DNA of 46,477 nucleotides from Eubacterium sp. TM05-53 (GTDB lineage Bacteria > Bacillota_I > Bacilli_A > Erysipelotrichales > Erysipelotrichaceae), in NCBI RefSeq assembly GCF_003436425.1, contig NZ_QSPK01000010.1:350-46826 (forward strand). The letters run 5' to 3'. This document shows, in pieces, positions 24,946-32,682 of this stretch; the stretch's first letter is position 1; the number at the start of each line of letters is the position of its first letter. Under the pieces are notes generated by a model, which saw only the letters and a program-made list of their open reading frames with translations, was not told the DNA's origin and ran no database searches. The translations under genes were made by a program, and so were the position numbers.

Positions 24946-26298
24946 ATGGCATCCATACAAAAACGAAAGGACAAATACAATGTAGTTTATTATTATACGG
25001 ATAAATATGGAAAGCAAAAACAAAAATGGGAATCGTTTAGAACATTAAGAGAAGCTAGAAAACGAAAAGCTGAAGTTGAACTACAACAAGCAGATCGAAC
25101 CTTTATTGCACCGAGTACTACAACTTTAAATGAGTTTTGGCCAACTTATGTCGATCTATACGGATGCAATAAATGGTCAATATCGACTATGGAAAAGAAT
25201 ACTGCCTTATTTAAAACGTATATTTCACCCTATTTAGGACATTATAAACTAGATGAAATTCGTCCAATAACCATTGAGCAATATTATGCAAACTTAAAAG
25301 ACAGTGAAAATACAAAGAAAACAGGAAAAGTATCCACTCGTGTTGTTACTGAAGTTCATAGAGTCTTACGATGTACATTTAATGTAGCTGTAAAATGGGA
25401 ATACATTTCCAATAATCCATTTTTAAAAGTGGATACACCAAAGCATGAATATGAAAGGCGTGAAATATGGACAGCCAATCAAATTGCCAAAGCGCTTGAA
25501 GTTTGTGAAGATCCAAAGCTTTCGATTGCCATTCAACTTGCATTTGCCTGTTCTTTAAGAATTGGTGAAGTGCTTGGTTTGACTTGGGACAATGTACATG
25601 TCAGTGAAGATGATTTTGCGAATCATGATACACACATTTATATAAAGCAACAATTAGAACGTGCTCGTACAGATGCAATTGAAAAGTTGAATAACAAAGA
25701 TGTACTATTCATTTTCCCTCAATTTGAGAAAAGAAAAAATGCGACAAGACTTATCTTAAAAACTCCAAAAACAGATAGTAGTATTCGAAAAATATGGCTA
25801 CCAAATACATTAGCTTGTTTCTTAAAACAATGGAAAGAGGATCAAAAACAGTATAAGGAAGCTTATGGAGATGATTATCATGATTATCATCTTGTAATAT
25901 GTCAACCAAATGGCATTCCATGTGATGGAAGTACAATTCGTAAAGGCCTATCCAAATTAGAAAAAGAAGCTGGACTTCCCCACGTTGTCTTTCATTCTTT
26001 GCGTCATACCAGTACAACCTATAAATTGAAATTGAATAATGGCGACATAAAAGCAACCCAGGGTGATACTGGGCATTCTCAAGCAGATATGGTTATGGAT
26101 TTATATAGTCATATTTTAGATGAAGATCGAAGAGTAAATGCAAAAAAATTTGAGGACAGTTTTTACAAACAACATATAGAAAACTATGTAGATGTTCCAC
26201 AGGCAAATAAGAAGGTCGACATAGATAAAGTACTAGAAAAAATCAAGCAAGATCCTGATTTATTACAGCTTCTAATAGCCACTTTGAGCTGTGATTAA
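24946..26298 (+). CDS. int: Tyrosine recombinase/integrase of the mobile element
   Basis: A 450-residue site-specific recombinase. An Arm-type DNA-binding N-terminus (QKRKDKYNVVYYYTDKYGK) and a core-binding domain (about 70-170) come first. The catalytic residues follow: Arg in ACSLRIGEVLGLTW, HSLRH near the C-terminus, His in TGHSQADM and the nucleophile Tyr in MDLYSHI. ATG 24946 begins one base after the upstream stop, favouring translational coupling; a TTG at 24928 would overlap instead. It lies about 360 bases from the broken tRNA-Arg gene, which is its likely attachment site. Confidence 0.92.
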   Translation: MASIQKRKDKYNVVYYYTDKYGKQKQKWESFRTLREARKRKAEVELQQADRTFIAPSTTTLNEFWPTYVDLYGCNKWSISTMEKNTALFKTYISPYLGHYKLDEIRPITIEQYYANLKDSENTKKTGKVSTRVVTEVHRVLRCTFNVAVKWEYISNNPFLKVDTPKHEYERREIWTANQIAKALEVCEDPKLSIAIQLAFACSLRIGEVLGLTWDNVHVSEDDFANHDTHIYIKQQLERARTDAIEKLNNKDVLFIFPQFEKRKNATRLILKTPKTDSSIRKIWLPNTLACFLKQWKEDQKQYKEAYGDDYHDYHLVICQPNGIPCDGSTIRKGLSKLEKEAGLPHVVFHSLRHTSTTYKLKLNNGDIKATQGDTGHSQADMVMDLYSHILDEDRRVNAKKFEDSFYKQHIENYVDVPQANKKVDIDKVLEKIKQDPDLLQLLIATLSCD

Positions 26299-26311
26299 AT
26301 GATGTTTATTA

Positions 26312-26343
26312 GCACGTGACGTATCGTTTGATACGTCCTGTGC
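26312..26343. repeat. Long imperfect hairpin after int
   Basis: GACGTATC-GTTT-GATACGTC is perfect over eight bases and extends through a two-base mismatch into GCAC/GTGC. No U-tract follows. It may terminate int weakly or form part of the arm-type binding sites near attachment site DNA. Confidence 0.6.
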
Positions 26344-26407
26344 CGCATAGTCCTATTAGATGGCTATTAGAAACCCATTAGATGACCCAAAAAATGGCAC
26401 TAAAAAG

Positions 26408-26432
26408 TTCGGATTCAATAAGATCATCCGAA
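26408..26432. repeat. Inverted repeat TTCGGAT/ATCCGAA
   Basis: Seven-base arms (26408-26414 and 26426-26432) in the noncoding stretch between int and the tRNA gene. It is a candidate recombination-protein binding site; nothing else is recognisable between 26344 and 26520. Confidence 0.4.
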
Positions 26433-26515
26433 CCAATCTATTTATTTGATTTTGCGAAAGAAAAAGGAGTTGAGTTTTCATGTAAAAGATATACATTTCC
26501 AATCTAAAAACAATA

Positions 26516-26539
26516 AACAAAAAAGCGGAAAATCCGCTT
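26516..26539 (-). terminator. Terminator of the element-borne tRNA-Arg transcript
   Basis: On the minus strand AAGCGGA-TTT-TCCGCTT is followed by T residues, 15 bases downstream of the tRNA 3' end. It matches a tRNA transcribed as its own unit. Confidence 0.75.
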
Positions 26540-26553
26540 AAATAAAGGCAAAA

Positions 26554-26630
26554 TGGTGCGAATATGGCGATTCGAACGCCAGGCCTACGCTTTAGGAGAG
26601 CGTCGCTCTATCCAGCTGAGCTATATCCGC
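26554..26630 (-). tRNA. tRNA-Arg(CCT), intact, inside the element end
   Basis: A complete 77-base cloverleaf with encoded CCA. Acceptor GCGGATA/TATTCGC, D-arm GCTC/GAGC, anticodon arm ACGCT-CTCCTAA-AGCGT (anticodon CCT), T-arm TGGCG-TTCGAAT-CGCCA. It has the same anticodon as the disrupted tRNA-Arg relic about 55 bases away but a clearly different body, so it is not a copy of it. It probably replaces the host gene lost on integration. Confidence 0.93.
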
Positions 26631-26658
26631 ATTTATCAATATTTTACTACAAAAGGCC

Positions 26659-26696
26659 GCCTCTTGCTTAGGAATTTGGCCTCCTGCTTAGGAGGC
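26659..26696. other. Attachment-site junction with direct and inverted repeats
   Basis: Two 15-base copies of GCCTCYTGCTTAGGA (26659-26673 and 26679-26693, one difference) are spaced 20 bases apart. The second also forms a perfect inverted repeat GCCTCCT-GCTT-AGGAGGC (26679-26696). The second overlaps the anticodon loop of the tRNA-Arg relic. This arrangement fits the core site of a tyrosine recombinase, marking the right end of the mobile element. Confidence 0.7.
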
Positions 26697-26726
26697 GAAT
26701 GCTCTATCCAACTGAGCTACTGGGAC
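26686..26726 (-). pseudogene. 5' half of a disrupted tRNA-Arg(CCT)
   Basis: GTCCCAG acceptor strand, D-arm GCTCAGTTGGATAGAGC and the anticodon stem-loop TTCGC-CTCCTAA-GC are present. The match to a tRNA then ends: the rest of the 3' stem, T-arm and acceptor are missing and the repeat structure of the attachment junction follows. This is the host gene broken in its anticodon arm. Confidence 0.82.
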
Positions 26727-26737
26727 ACATCATGATT

Positions 26738-27364
26738 TTAACACAATTCTGTAAAATCAACGATTGTTTTTACATGGTTTTCTTCAAACACCTTTTGATT
26801 GTTTGGATTTACTAAACCAATACACTCAATATTTAATGATCGAGCTGTATTGATCGCATACATCGAATCCTCAAATACAATTGCACTTTCTGCAGTTGTA
26901 TTTAAATCTTTCAATACATACTCATAGATATCCACTTCTCTTTTTGACATCTTTAATTCATCCGCAGAATATACATTTTCCATATATTCCAACATTCCAA
27001 GTCGATCTAGTACTTTTTCAGACAATACTCTTGTATTGGATGTTAATACAGCCATTTTTTTATTTTTTGAAGCACACTTTTTAATAAAATCCAAAGCACC
27101 CTTCTTTGCCTCAATATGATACGCATATTGATTCATGATATCTTCATTTACTTCATTAAACATCCAAACCTCATCTTGTTTAGTATGAAATCTTTCTTTA
27201 ATGTATGTTAAAACCTCTGAAAATTTCATTGTAAAAAAGATTTGACGAGCCTCTTCCATACTCATATCCAAATCCATCTTTTTAAACAAATGAATGATGG
27301 CATCTTCCCATACATGCATCGATTCAATTAATGTGTCATCTAAATCAAAAAGTACTGTTTCCAT
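26738..27364 (-). CDS. HAD-superfamily phosphatase (subfamily IA)
   Basis: A 208-residue HAD hydrolase with nucleophile motif LFDLDDTLIES (residues 4-14), a helical cap (about 18-85), motif II AVLTSNT, motif III Lys near LKMSKRE and motif IV VFEDSMYA. The closest general type is beta-phosphoglucomutase/phosphoglycolate phosphatase-like; the substrate is unknown. It lies between the attachment junction and tRNA-Arg(CCG) and is the first host gene to the right of the element. Confidence 0.85.
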   Translation of the reverse strand: METVLFDLDDTLIESMHVWEDAIIHLFKKMDLDMSMEEARQIFFTMKFSEVLTYIKERFHTKQDEVWMFNEVNEDIMNQYAYHIEAKKGALDFIKKCASKNKKMAVLTSNTRVLSEKVLDRLGMLEYMENVYSADELKMSKREVDIYEYVLKDLNTTAESAIVFEDSMYAINTARSLNIECIGLVNPNNQKVFEENHVKTIVDFTELC

Positions 27365-27376
27365 GTTTCACCTATA

Positions 27377-27453
27377 TGGCGCGCCTGACAGGGCTCGAAC
27401 CTGCAACCGCCAGAATCGGAATCTGATACTCTATCCAGTTGAGCTACAGGCGC
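27377..27453 (-). tRNA. tRNA-Arg(CCG)
   Basis: A complete 77-base cloverleaf with encoded CCA: acceptor GCGCCTG/CAGGCGC, D-arm GCTC/GAG-type, anticodon arm TCAGA-TTCCGAT-TCTGG with anticodon CCG, T-loop TTCGAGC. It lies 12 bases upstream of the HAD gene on the same strand. Confidence 0.95.
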
Positions 27454-27545
27454 ATTACTCGATAATTATAGCCTAAATTAGTTTCATAATCCATTAAAAT
27501 GTGGTATAAAAGTTAATGTACATTTTAGGAGGAGAAAAATTTTTC

Positions 27546-28799
27546 ATGGCAAAACGAATTATTCAAGTTGAAGAAAAAGTACCCGCAAACCTGCTGATAC
27601 CATTAAGTATTCAACACATGTTCGCAATGTTTGGAGCTAGTGTATTAGTACCATTCTTATTCGGTATTAACCCAGCTATCGTACTATTCATGAACGGTAT
27701 CGGAACATTGTTGTTTATTTTTATCACAAAAGGAAAAGCACCAGCCTATTTAGGAAGTAGCTTCGCCTTTATTGCTCCCGCAAATATCATTATCGCAAAA
27801 TTCGGTTATCCATACGCATGCGGTGGATTCGTTGCGGTTGGTTTTTGTGGATGTTTATTGGCACTGATCATCAAGAAATTTGGAACAAAATGGATTGATA
27901 TCGTACTACCATCTGCCGCAATGGGACCCGTTGTTGCATTAATCGGACTCGAACTATCTTCATCGGCTGCAAGTACAGCTGGAATTCTAGGCGATAACAT
28001 CGACCCTAAAAACGTAATTGTTTTTGCGGTTACACTTGGTATGGCTGTAATTGGAAGTGTATGCTTCAAAAAATTCTTAAGCGTCATCCCAATCTTGATT
28101 GCCGTAGTTACAGGATATTTAACTGCCGTTGCCGTAGGTATTGTTGACTTTACTCCAGTCCTTCAGGCAAGCTTTATTTCAATCCCAAACTTCCAAGCAC
28201 CAAAATTCAGTATGGATGCCATTCTAATGATGCTTCCCGTATTATTAGTTATCGCATCAGAACACATTGGTCACCAAATTGTTACAGGTGAAGTTGTCGG
28301 AAGAAACTTAATTAAAGATCCAGGACTACACCGCTCATTATTCGCAGATAACTTCTCAACAATGATTTCAGGTTTAATTGGATCTGTTCCAACCACAACT
28401 TATGGTGAAAACATTGGAGTTATGGCTATCACTGGCGTATACAGCGTACAAGTTATTGCCGGAGCTGCCATTCTATCCATCATCTGTTCATTCATTGGTC
28501 CATTATCTGCCTTGATTCAAACAATCCCAAATCCAGTTATTGGTGGAATCAGCTTCTTACTATACGGTATGATTGGTACAAGTGGATTAAGAATTCTAGT
28601 AGACCAAAAGGTTGACTATGGAAAAAGCGTAAACATGATCTTAACATCCGTTGTATTCGTTGTTGGATTAAGTGGAGTAACAATTCACTTAGGAAACATT
28701 TCCTTATCAGGAATGGTACTAGCTTGTATCACAGGCATGATCATGTCATTACTATTCTATATCTTTGAAAAATTCCATTTATTAAACGAAGAAGAATAA
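27546..28799 (+). CDS. uraA: Uracil/xanthine permease, NCS2 family
   Basis: A 417-residue membrane transporter with about 12-14 hydrophobic segments. IQHMFAMFGASVLVPFL at the N-terminus and the QIVTGEVVGRNLIKDPGLHRSL...TTTYGENIGVMAITGVYS block are characteristic of NCS2 nucleobase:H+ symporters of the UraA branch. ATG 27546 is chosen because GGAGGAG lies upstream; the earlier ATG at 27516 precedes this ribosome site. It is a single-gene unit ending in a strong bidirectional hairpin. Uracil is the likely substrate; xanthine/guanine cannot be excluded. Confidence 0.88.
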   Translation: MAKRIIQVEEKVPANLLIPLSIQHMFAMFGASVLVPFLFGINPAIVLFMNGIGTLLFIFITKGKAPAYLGSSFAFIAPANIIIAKFGYPYACGGFVAVGFCGCLLALIIKKFGTKWIDIVLPSAAMGPVVALIGLELSSSAASTAGILGDNIDPKNVIVFAVTLGMAVIGSVCFKKFLSVIPILIAVVTGYLTAVAVGIVDFTPVLQASFISIPNFQAPKFSMDAILMMLPVLLVIASEHIGHQIVTGEVVGRNLIKDPGLHRSLFADNFSTMISGLIGSVPTTTYGENIGVMAITGVYSVQVIAGAAILSIICSFIGPLSALIQTIPNPVIGGISFLLYGMIGTSGLRILVDQKVDYGKSVNMILTSVVFVVGLSGVTIHLGNISLSGMVLACITGMIMSLLFYIFEKFHLLNEEE

Positions 28800-28802
28800 A
28801 CT

Positions 28803-28832
28803 AAAAATTGTCATCCTAAGATGACAATTTTT
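28803..28832. terminator. Bidirectional terminator between uraA and the DJ-1 gene
   Basis: Thirteen-base perfect arms AAAAATTGTCATC and GATGACAATTTTT with a four-base loop lie between convergent genes. The A/T flanks provide a U-tract on both strands. Confidence 0.88.
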
Positions 28833-29377
28833 TAATGTCTTGCATCATAATAAATCGATGCTTTTACTTTATCTGTATGCTCTTTACCACAAAGCTTTTC
28901 TAGAATCGCAAACGCAAATTCAATACTTGCAGCTGCACTTACACCCGTAATAATGTTTCCATCTGTAACGGCATATTCATATTGGTATTCCCCACCAAAA
29001 TCTTCATCCATATCTTTAAAACAAGTATATTTCTTACCCTTTAAGATACCTTCGTGACCTAAGATTGTTGGAGAAGCACAAATAGCTGCCAACACCTTAT
29101 TTTCGGCAAACTCATGAGCTAGTTTTAATACTTTCTCATTCTTTTCTAGCTTTTGATAATGTGGACCACCAGGTAATACTAAACAATCCACATTACTAAA
29201 GTCATACGTATTCATTGGAAATACACTTGAGTAAGTTACGCCAAAACGACCTGTAACCTGTTCTTCATTGTTGACACCAATCATATCCACATCAAGTCCA
29301 CCACGTCTAAGTAGGGCAATTGGACCCATCGCTTCTAATTCTTCAAAATCATTTTCTAATAAAACTGCAACTTTCAC
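28832..29377 (-). CDS. DJ-1/PfpI family protein
   Basis: A roughly 181-residue DJ-1-type protein. The nucleophile elbow is LAAICASPTILGHEG with the conserved Cys, preceded by VDCLVLPGGPHY. ATG 29383 is only two bases from AAGAGG, so GTG 29377 (MKVAVLLENDFEE), eight bases downstream, is the better start. Family members act as deglycase/glyoxalase, chaperone or redox sensors; the exact role here is unknown. It is convergent with uraA. Confidence 0.82.
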   Translation of the reverse strand: MKVAVLLENDFEELEAMGPIALLRRGGLDVDMIGVNNEEQVTGRFGVTYSSVFPMNTYDFSNVDCLVLPGGPHYQKLEKNEKVLKLAHEFAENKVLAAICASPTILGHEGILKGKKYTCFKDMDEDFGGEYQYEYAVTDGNIITGVSAAASIEFAFAILEKLCGKEHTDKVKASIYYDARH

Positions 29378-29439
29378 GTTCATCACCTCTTAAAATAAGT
29401 ATACAACAGAGTATAATAATTGTGAAAGGTTGTGATTTC

Positions 29440-29961
29440 ATGAAAGAAACAAAAACAGAAGCCATCTCATCTGCCATTCTATGCATTTTATCTGGCTTAA
29501 TCTTATGCATATTTAACGTATCCATATTAACAACAATTACACGTGTTATTGGATTTATATTTTTAGTCATTGCGATTCTATTTCTATATACATATTTTAA
29601 GAAAAGAAATAGCACAACGCTCACAACACTTATATTAAGCCTGTTCCTATTATCCGCAGGCCTATATATGAGTTTTGATCCTAAAAAATTTATCAGTATT
29701 TTACCTATGCTTGTAGGAATTATATTAATTATTAATTCCCTAGCTCATTTTCAAAAAGTATTACTCTTAAAAGATAATGGATTTGAACAATGGAAAGTCA
29801 ATCTTATGGGAGCTATCTTTATCTTAGTTGTCGGAATTGTATTACTTATGAAACCCATTCAATCCTTAGACTTTATTTTCTCTTTAACCGGGTCCTTCTT
29901 AATTTTAAATGGAATTCTTATCTTTTTAGATCAATATTTTATTCAAAAAACGAATTCATAA
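29440..29961 (+). CDS. DUF308 (HdeD-like) membrane protein
   Basis: A 173-residue protein with about six hydrophobic helices arranged in pairs, including GFIFLVIAILFLYTYF and LMGAIFILVVGIVLLMKP, typical of DUF308/HdeD proteins. ATG 29440 follows GAAAGG and a TATAAT at 29412-29417. Its 3' end overlaps the convergent HAD gene by 23 bases. The molecular function is unknown. Confidence 0.75.
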   Translation: MKETKTEAISSAILCILSGLILCIFNVSILTTITRVIGFIFLVIAILFLYTYFKKRNSTTLTTLILSLFLLSAGLYMSFDPKKFISILPMLVGIILIINSLAHFQKVLLLKDNGFEQWKVNLMGAIFILVVGIVLLMKPIQSLDFIFSLTGSFLILNGILIFLDQYFIQKTNS

Positions 29962-30751
29962 ATTGAAGTACACCCTTTTCATTATTTGTATAGTCGCTCA
30001 TATATTTAGCGGCTTTTTTTGCCTGCGCACTCCCATTTTTCATCGCAACCCCATATCCACAAGACGCTAATAAATCTACATCATTTCCATTATCTCCAAA
30101 TGCCATTACACTAGAGATTGATACATGCTTCTTTTGGCATATATATCGAATAGCTTCAAGCTTACCCACATCTTTCTTACAAAGTTCCGTTCCTAGTTTT
30201 CCTACATCATAAAAGCGATATTCTGGATATTGTTTTTTAAAATTTTTAATCTGAAACCCCACAAAACAAACCTTGTCATAAAACAAATTATGTAACACAA
30301 CATCCTTTTCAAATTTCGTTTTTTGTAATGATTTTATATAATGCGAATTCAAAGGAACAAGCGAAAATATCTTCTTAACAATATTCATGACAGAAACATC
30401 AAACATCGTATATCCACCATTTTGCCAGACATAACTAATCAAATGATGCTTCTTAGCTTCTTTTACTATATCTTTTACTTCATCCTTGGATAAACGAGTA
30501 AAACTCTTTGTTTCCCCATCTGAAAAATCATAGATTTCTAAACCATTTGAACTTGCCACAAAGCCATTGTATCCTCTTAATTTTAGTTTTTCGATAACTT
30601 CACCTAATTCTTCATAAAACCTTCCTGTCACGATTCCAACTAAAATTCCCTTTTGTTCGAGTTCAATGATTTTATGAATTGTTTCTTTATCAATATGTTT
30701 ATGTGAATCATATAGTGTTCCGTCTAAATCAAAAACGACAATTTTAACCAT
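29939..30751 (-). CDS. Cof-type HAD-IIB phosphatase
   Basis: A 270-residue HAD-IIB hydrolase. Motif I is VFDLDGTLYDS (5-15), motif II VGIVTGR, the C2 cap lies in the middle and motif IV is VMAFGDNGNDVDLL, followed by GVAMKNGSAQAKKAA. Such enzymes dephosphorylate sugar phosphates, nucleotides or flavin precursors; the substrate is not assignable. It overlaps the DUF308 gene tail to tail. Confidence 0.87.
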   Translation of the reverse strand: MVKIVVFDLDGTLYDSHKHIDKETIHKIIELEQKGILVGIVTGRFYEELGEVIEKLKLRGYNGFVASSNGLEIYDFSDGETKSFTRLSKDEVKDIVKEAKKHHLISYVWQNGGYTMFDVSVMNIVKKIFSLVPLNSHYIKSLQKTKFEKDVVLHNLFYDKVCFVGFQIKNFKKQYPEYRFYDVGKLGTELCKKDVGKLEAIRYICQKKHVSISSVMAFGDNGNDVDLLASCGYGVAMKNGSAQAKKAAKYMSDYTNNEKGVLQFMNSFFE

Positions 30752-30829
30752 TTTTTACCTCTTTGCTAGAAAACCTACTAAATATATATTATTATAGTAA
30801 TATAGAATACGGAAAAGGGGAACTTTTAA

Positions 30830-31258
30830 ATGAAAATATCAACGAAAGGACGTTATGCACTTCGTTTGCTCATTGATTTAGCACAGCATAATGATTCAGG
30901 ATTTATTACACTAAAGGACATTGCCGAAAGACAAAATATTTCAAAAAAATATTTGGAACAAATTGTACCCATTCTTACTAAAGGTGGGATGGTACAATCT
31001 AATCGTGGCTTTCAAGGGGGATATAGACTCGCAAAGAGTACAAATGAAATTTGTGTATATGATGTACTAGTCGCAACCGAAGGAAATTTATCATGTGTTG
31101 CCTGCCTAGATTCCGAAGTCAATGTATGTCCAAGAAAAGAAGATTGCACAACACTTTATATTTACGAAGGATTAAATCAAGTGATTGAAACCTATCTAAA
31201 AGGAATCTCACTACAAGACATTTTAAATCATGAACAAAGCTTTGATTATGTAATCTAA
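30830..31258 (+). CDS. Rrf2-family regulator, CymR/IscR-like
   Basis: A 142-residue Rrf2 regulator. The N-terminal wHTH reads KGRYALRLLIDLAQH...LKDIAERQNISKKYLEQIV, followed by the wing GGMVQSNRGFQGGYRL. Cysteines at 89, 92, 100 and 106 (C-x2-C-x7-C-x5-C) could bind an Fe-S cluster or sense thiols. The neighbouring O-acetylhomoserine sulfhydrylase, homoserine acyltransferase and cysteine synthase genes suggest control of sulfur amino-acid metabolism, as CymR does. AAAAGGGG precedes the ATG. Confidence 0.87.
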   Translation: MKISTKGRYALRLLIDLAQHNDSGFITLKDIAERQNISKKYLEQIVPILTKGGMVQSNRGFQGGYRLAKSTNEICVYDVLVATEGNLSCVACLDSEVNVCPRKEDCTTLYIYEGLNQVIETYLKGISLQDILNHEQSFDYVI

Positions 31259-31290
31259 GCTTTTCTTTTACTTTTTATAAAGAAAAGCTT
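31257..31290 (+). terminator. 12-bp hairpin after the Rrf2 gene
   Basis: AAGCTTTTCTTT (31257-31268) pairs with AAAGAAAAGCTT (31279-31290). No T-run follows, so it is a weak terminator or an attenuator before the sulfhydrylase gene; the stem begins inside the stop codon. Confidence 0.55.
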
Positions 31291-31325
31291 AAAATAATGA
31301 TTAGAAAAGCGGAGGGTAATAAATT

Positions 31326-32603
31326 ATGAAAACAGAAACTAAATGTTTACATGCTGGTTATGAGCCAAAAAATGGCGAGCCAAGAGAAGTTCCAATTTAT
31401 CAAAGTACAACTTTTAAATATGACTCAAGTCTTCAAATGGGAAGATTATTTGATTTAGAAGACAGTGGATATTTCTATTCACGCCTTCAAAACCCAACAA
31501 ACGATATTGTCGCAAGTAAGATTGCTGCTTTAGAAGGTGGAATTGCCGCAATGCTTACATCAAGTGGACAAGCTGCTAACTTCTTTGCGGTATTCAACAT
31601 TTGTGAAGCCGGAGATCACTTAATTGCTTCTAGTGCCATCTATGGTGGAACTTACAACCTATTTGGTGTGACAATGAAGAAAATGGGTATCGATTGTACA
31701 TTTGTAGATCCTGAAATCAGTGCAGAAGATCTTCAAAAAGAATTCAAGCCAAACACAAAATGTGTCTTTGGAGAAACAATCACAAATCCAACCGTTCGTA
31801 TTTTCGATATTGAAAAATTTGCGAAAGTGGCTCATGCGAATGGAGTTCCATTAATCATTGACAACACATTCGCTACGCCAATTATGTGTCAACCAATCCA
31901 ATGGGGAGCTGATATCGTTACTCACTCTACCACAAAATACATGGATGGACATGCATCATGTGTAGGTGGAGCCATTGTAGATAGTGGTAACTTCAACTGG
32001 TTAGAACACGCAGAAAAATATCCAGGACTAACTACACCCGATGAATCGTATCATGGAATTGTATATGCTGAAAAATTCGGTAAATTAGCCTATATCACAA
32101 AAGCTACAAGCCAATTGATGCGTGATTTAGGTTCGATTCAAGCACCTCAAAACGCATATTATCTAAACTTAGGACTAGAATCATTAGCTGTACGTATGAA
32201 GGCACATTGTGCAAATGCACTAGCTGTAGCCAAATACTTAGAAGCCAATGAAGATGTGGCATGGGTAAAATATGCCGATCTTGAAAGTGATCCACATCAT
32301 GAACTAGCTAAGAAATATTGTCCAAATGGAACTTGTGGTGTATTGTCATTTGGATTAAAGGCAGATCGTGATCAAACTGAAAAATTTATGGACAGCTTAA
32401 AATTAGCTTCTATTGTAACCCATGTTGCCGACGCTAAAACTTGTCTATTACACCCAGCAAGCCACACACACCGTCAGATGAGTGAAGAACAACTAAAAGA
32501 AGCTGGTGTTGCACCAGATTTAATTCGTTTCTCTGTAGGTCTTGAAGATGCACAAGACATCATTGATGATCTACAACAAGCTCTAGACGCCATGAAAGCT
32601 TAG
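31326..32603 (+). CDS. metY: O-acetylhomoserine sulfhydrylase (Cys/Met metabolism PLP enzyme)
   Basis: A 425-residue PLP enzyme of the Cys/Met-metabolism family. The N-terminus TKCLHAGYEPKNGEPR and PIYQSTTFKYDS are diagnostic for O-acetylhomoserine aminocarboxypropyltransferases. The PLP lysine is in THSTTKYMDGH (about 203), and RFSVGLEDAQDIIDDL ends the protein. It makes homocysteine from O-acetylhomoserine and sulfide. AGCGGAGGG precedes the ATG. The acyl donor enzyme metA lies directly downstream, behind a terminator. Confidence 0.93.
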   Translation: MKTETKCLHAGYEPKNGEPREVPIYQSTTFKYDSSLQMGRLFDLEDSGYFYSRLQNPTNDIVASKIAALEGGIAAMLTSSGQAANFFAVFNICEAGDHLIASSAIYGGTYNLFGVTMKKMGIDCTFVDPEISAEDLQKEFKPNTKCVFGETITNPTVRIFDIEKFAKVAHANGVPLIIDNTFATPIMCQPIQWGADIVTHSTTKYMDGHASCVGGAIVDSGNFNWLEHAEKYPGLTTPDESYHGIVYAEKFGKLAYITKATSQLMRDLGSIQAPQNAYYLNLGLESLAVRMKAHCANALAVAKYLEANEDVAWVKYADLESDPHHELAKKYCPNGTCGVLSFGLKADRDQTEKFMDSLKLASIVTHVADAKTCLLHPASHTHRQMSEEQLKEAGVAPDLIRFSVGLEDAQDIIDDLQQALDAMKA

Positions 32604-32610
32604 TCTTTTA

Positions 32611-32640
32611 CAGAATGGAAATTTCCATTCTGTTTTTTTT
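32611..32640 (+). terminator. Terminator after metY
   Basis: Perfect palindrome CAGAATGGAAA/TTTCCATTCTG followed by eight T. Confidence 0.93.
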
Positions 32641-32682
32641 CGCGTATAATAGTAGATATACAAAAAAAGGAGTTGTTCATAT

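Noticed and set aside
31259..31325. SAM riboswitch or T-box before metY
   Set aside because: The gap is only 67 bases and contains a single hairpin; no conserved riboswitch or T-box sequence is seen.
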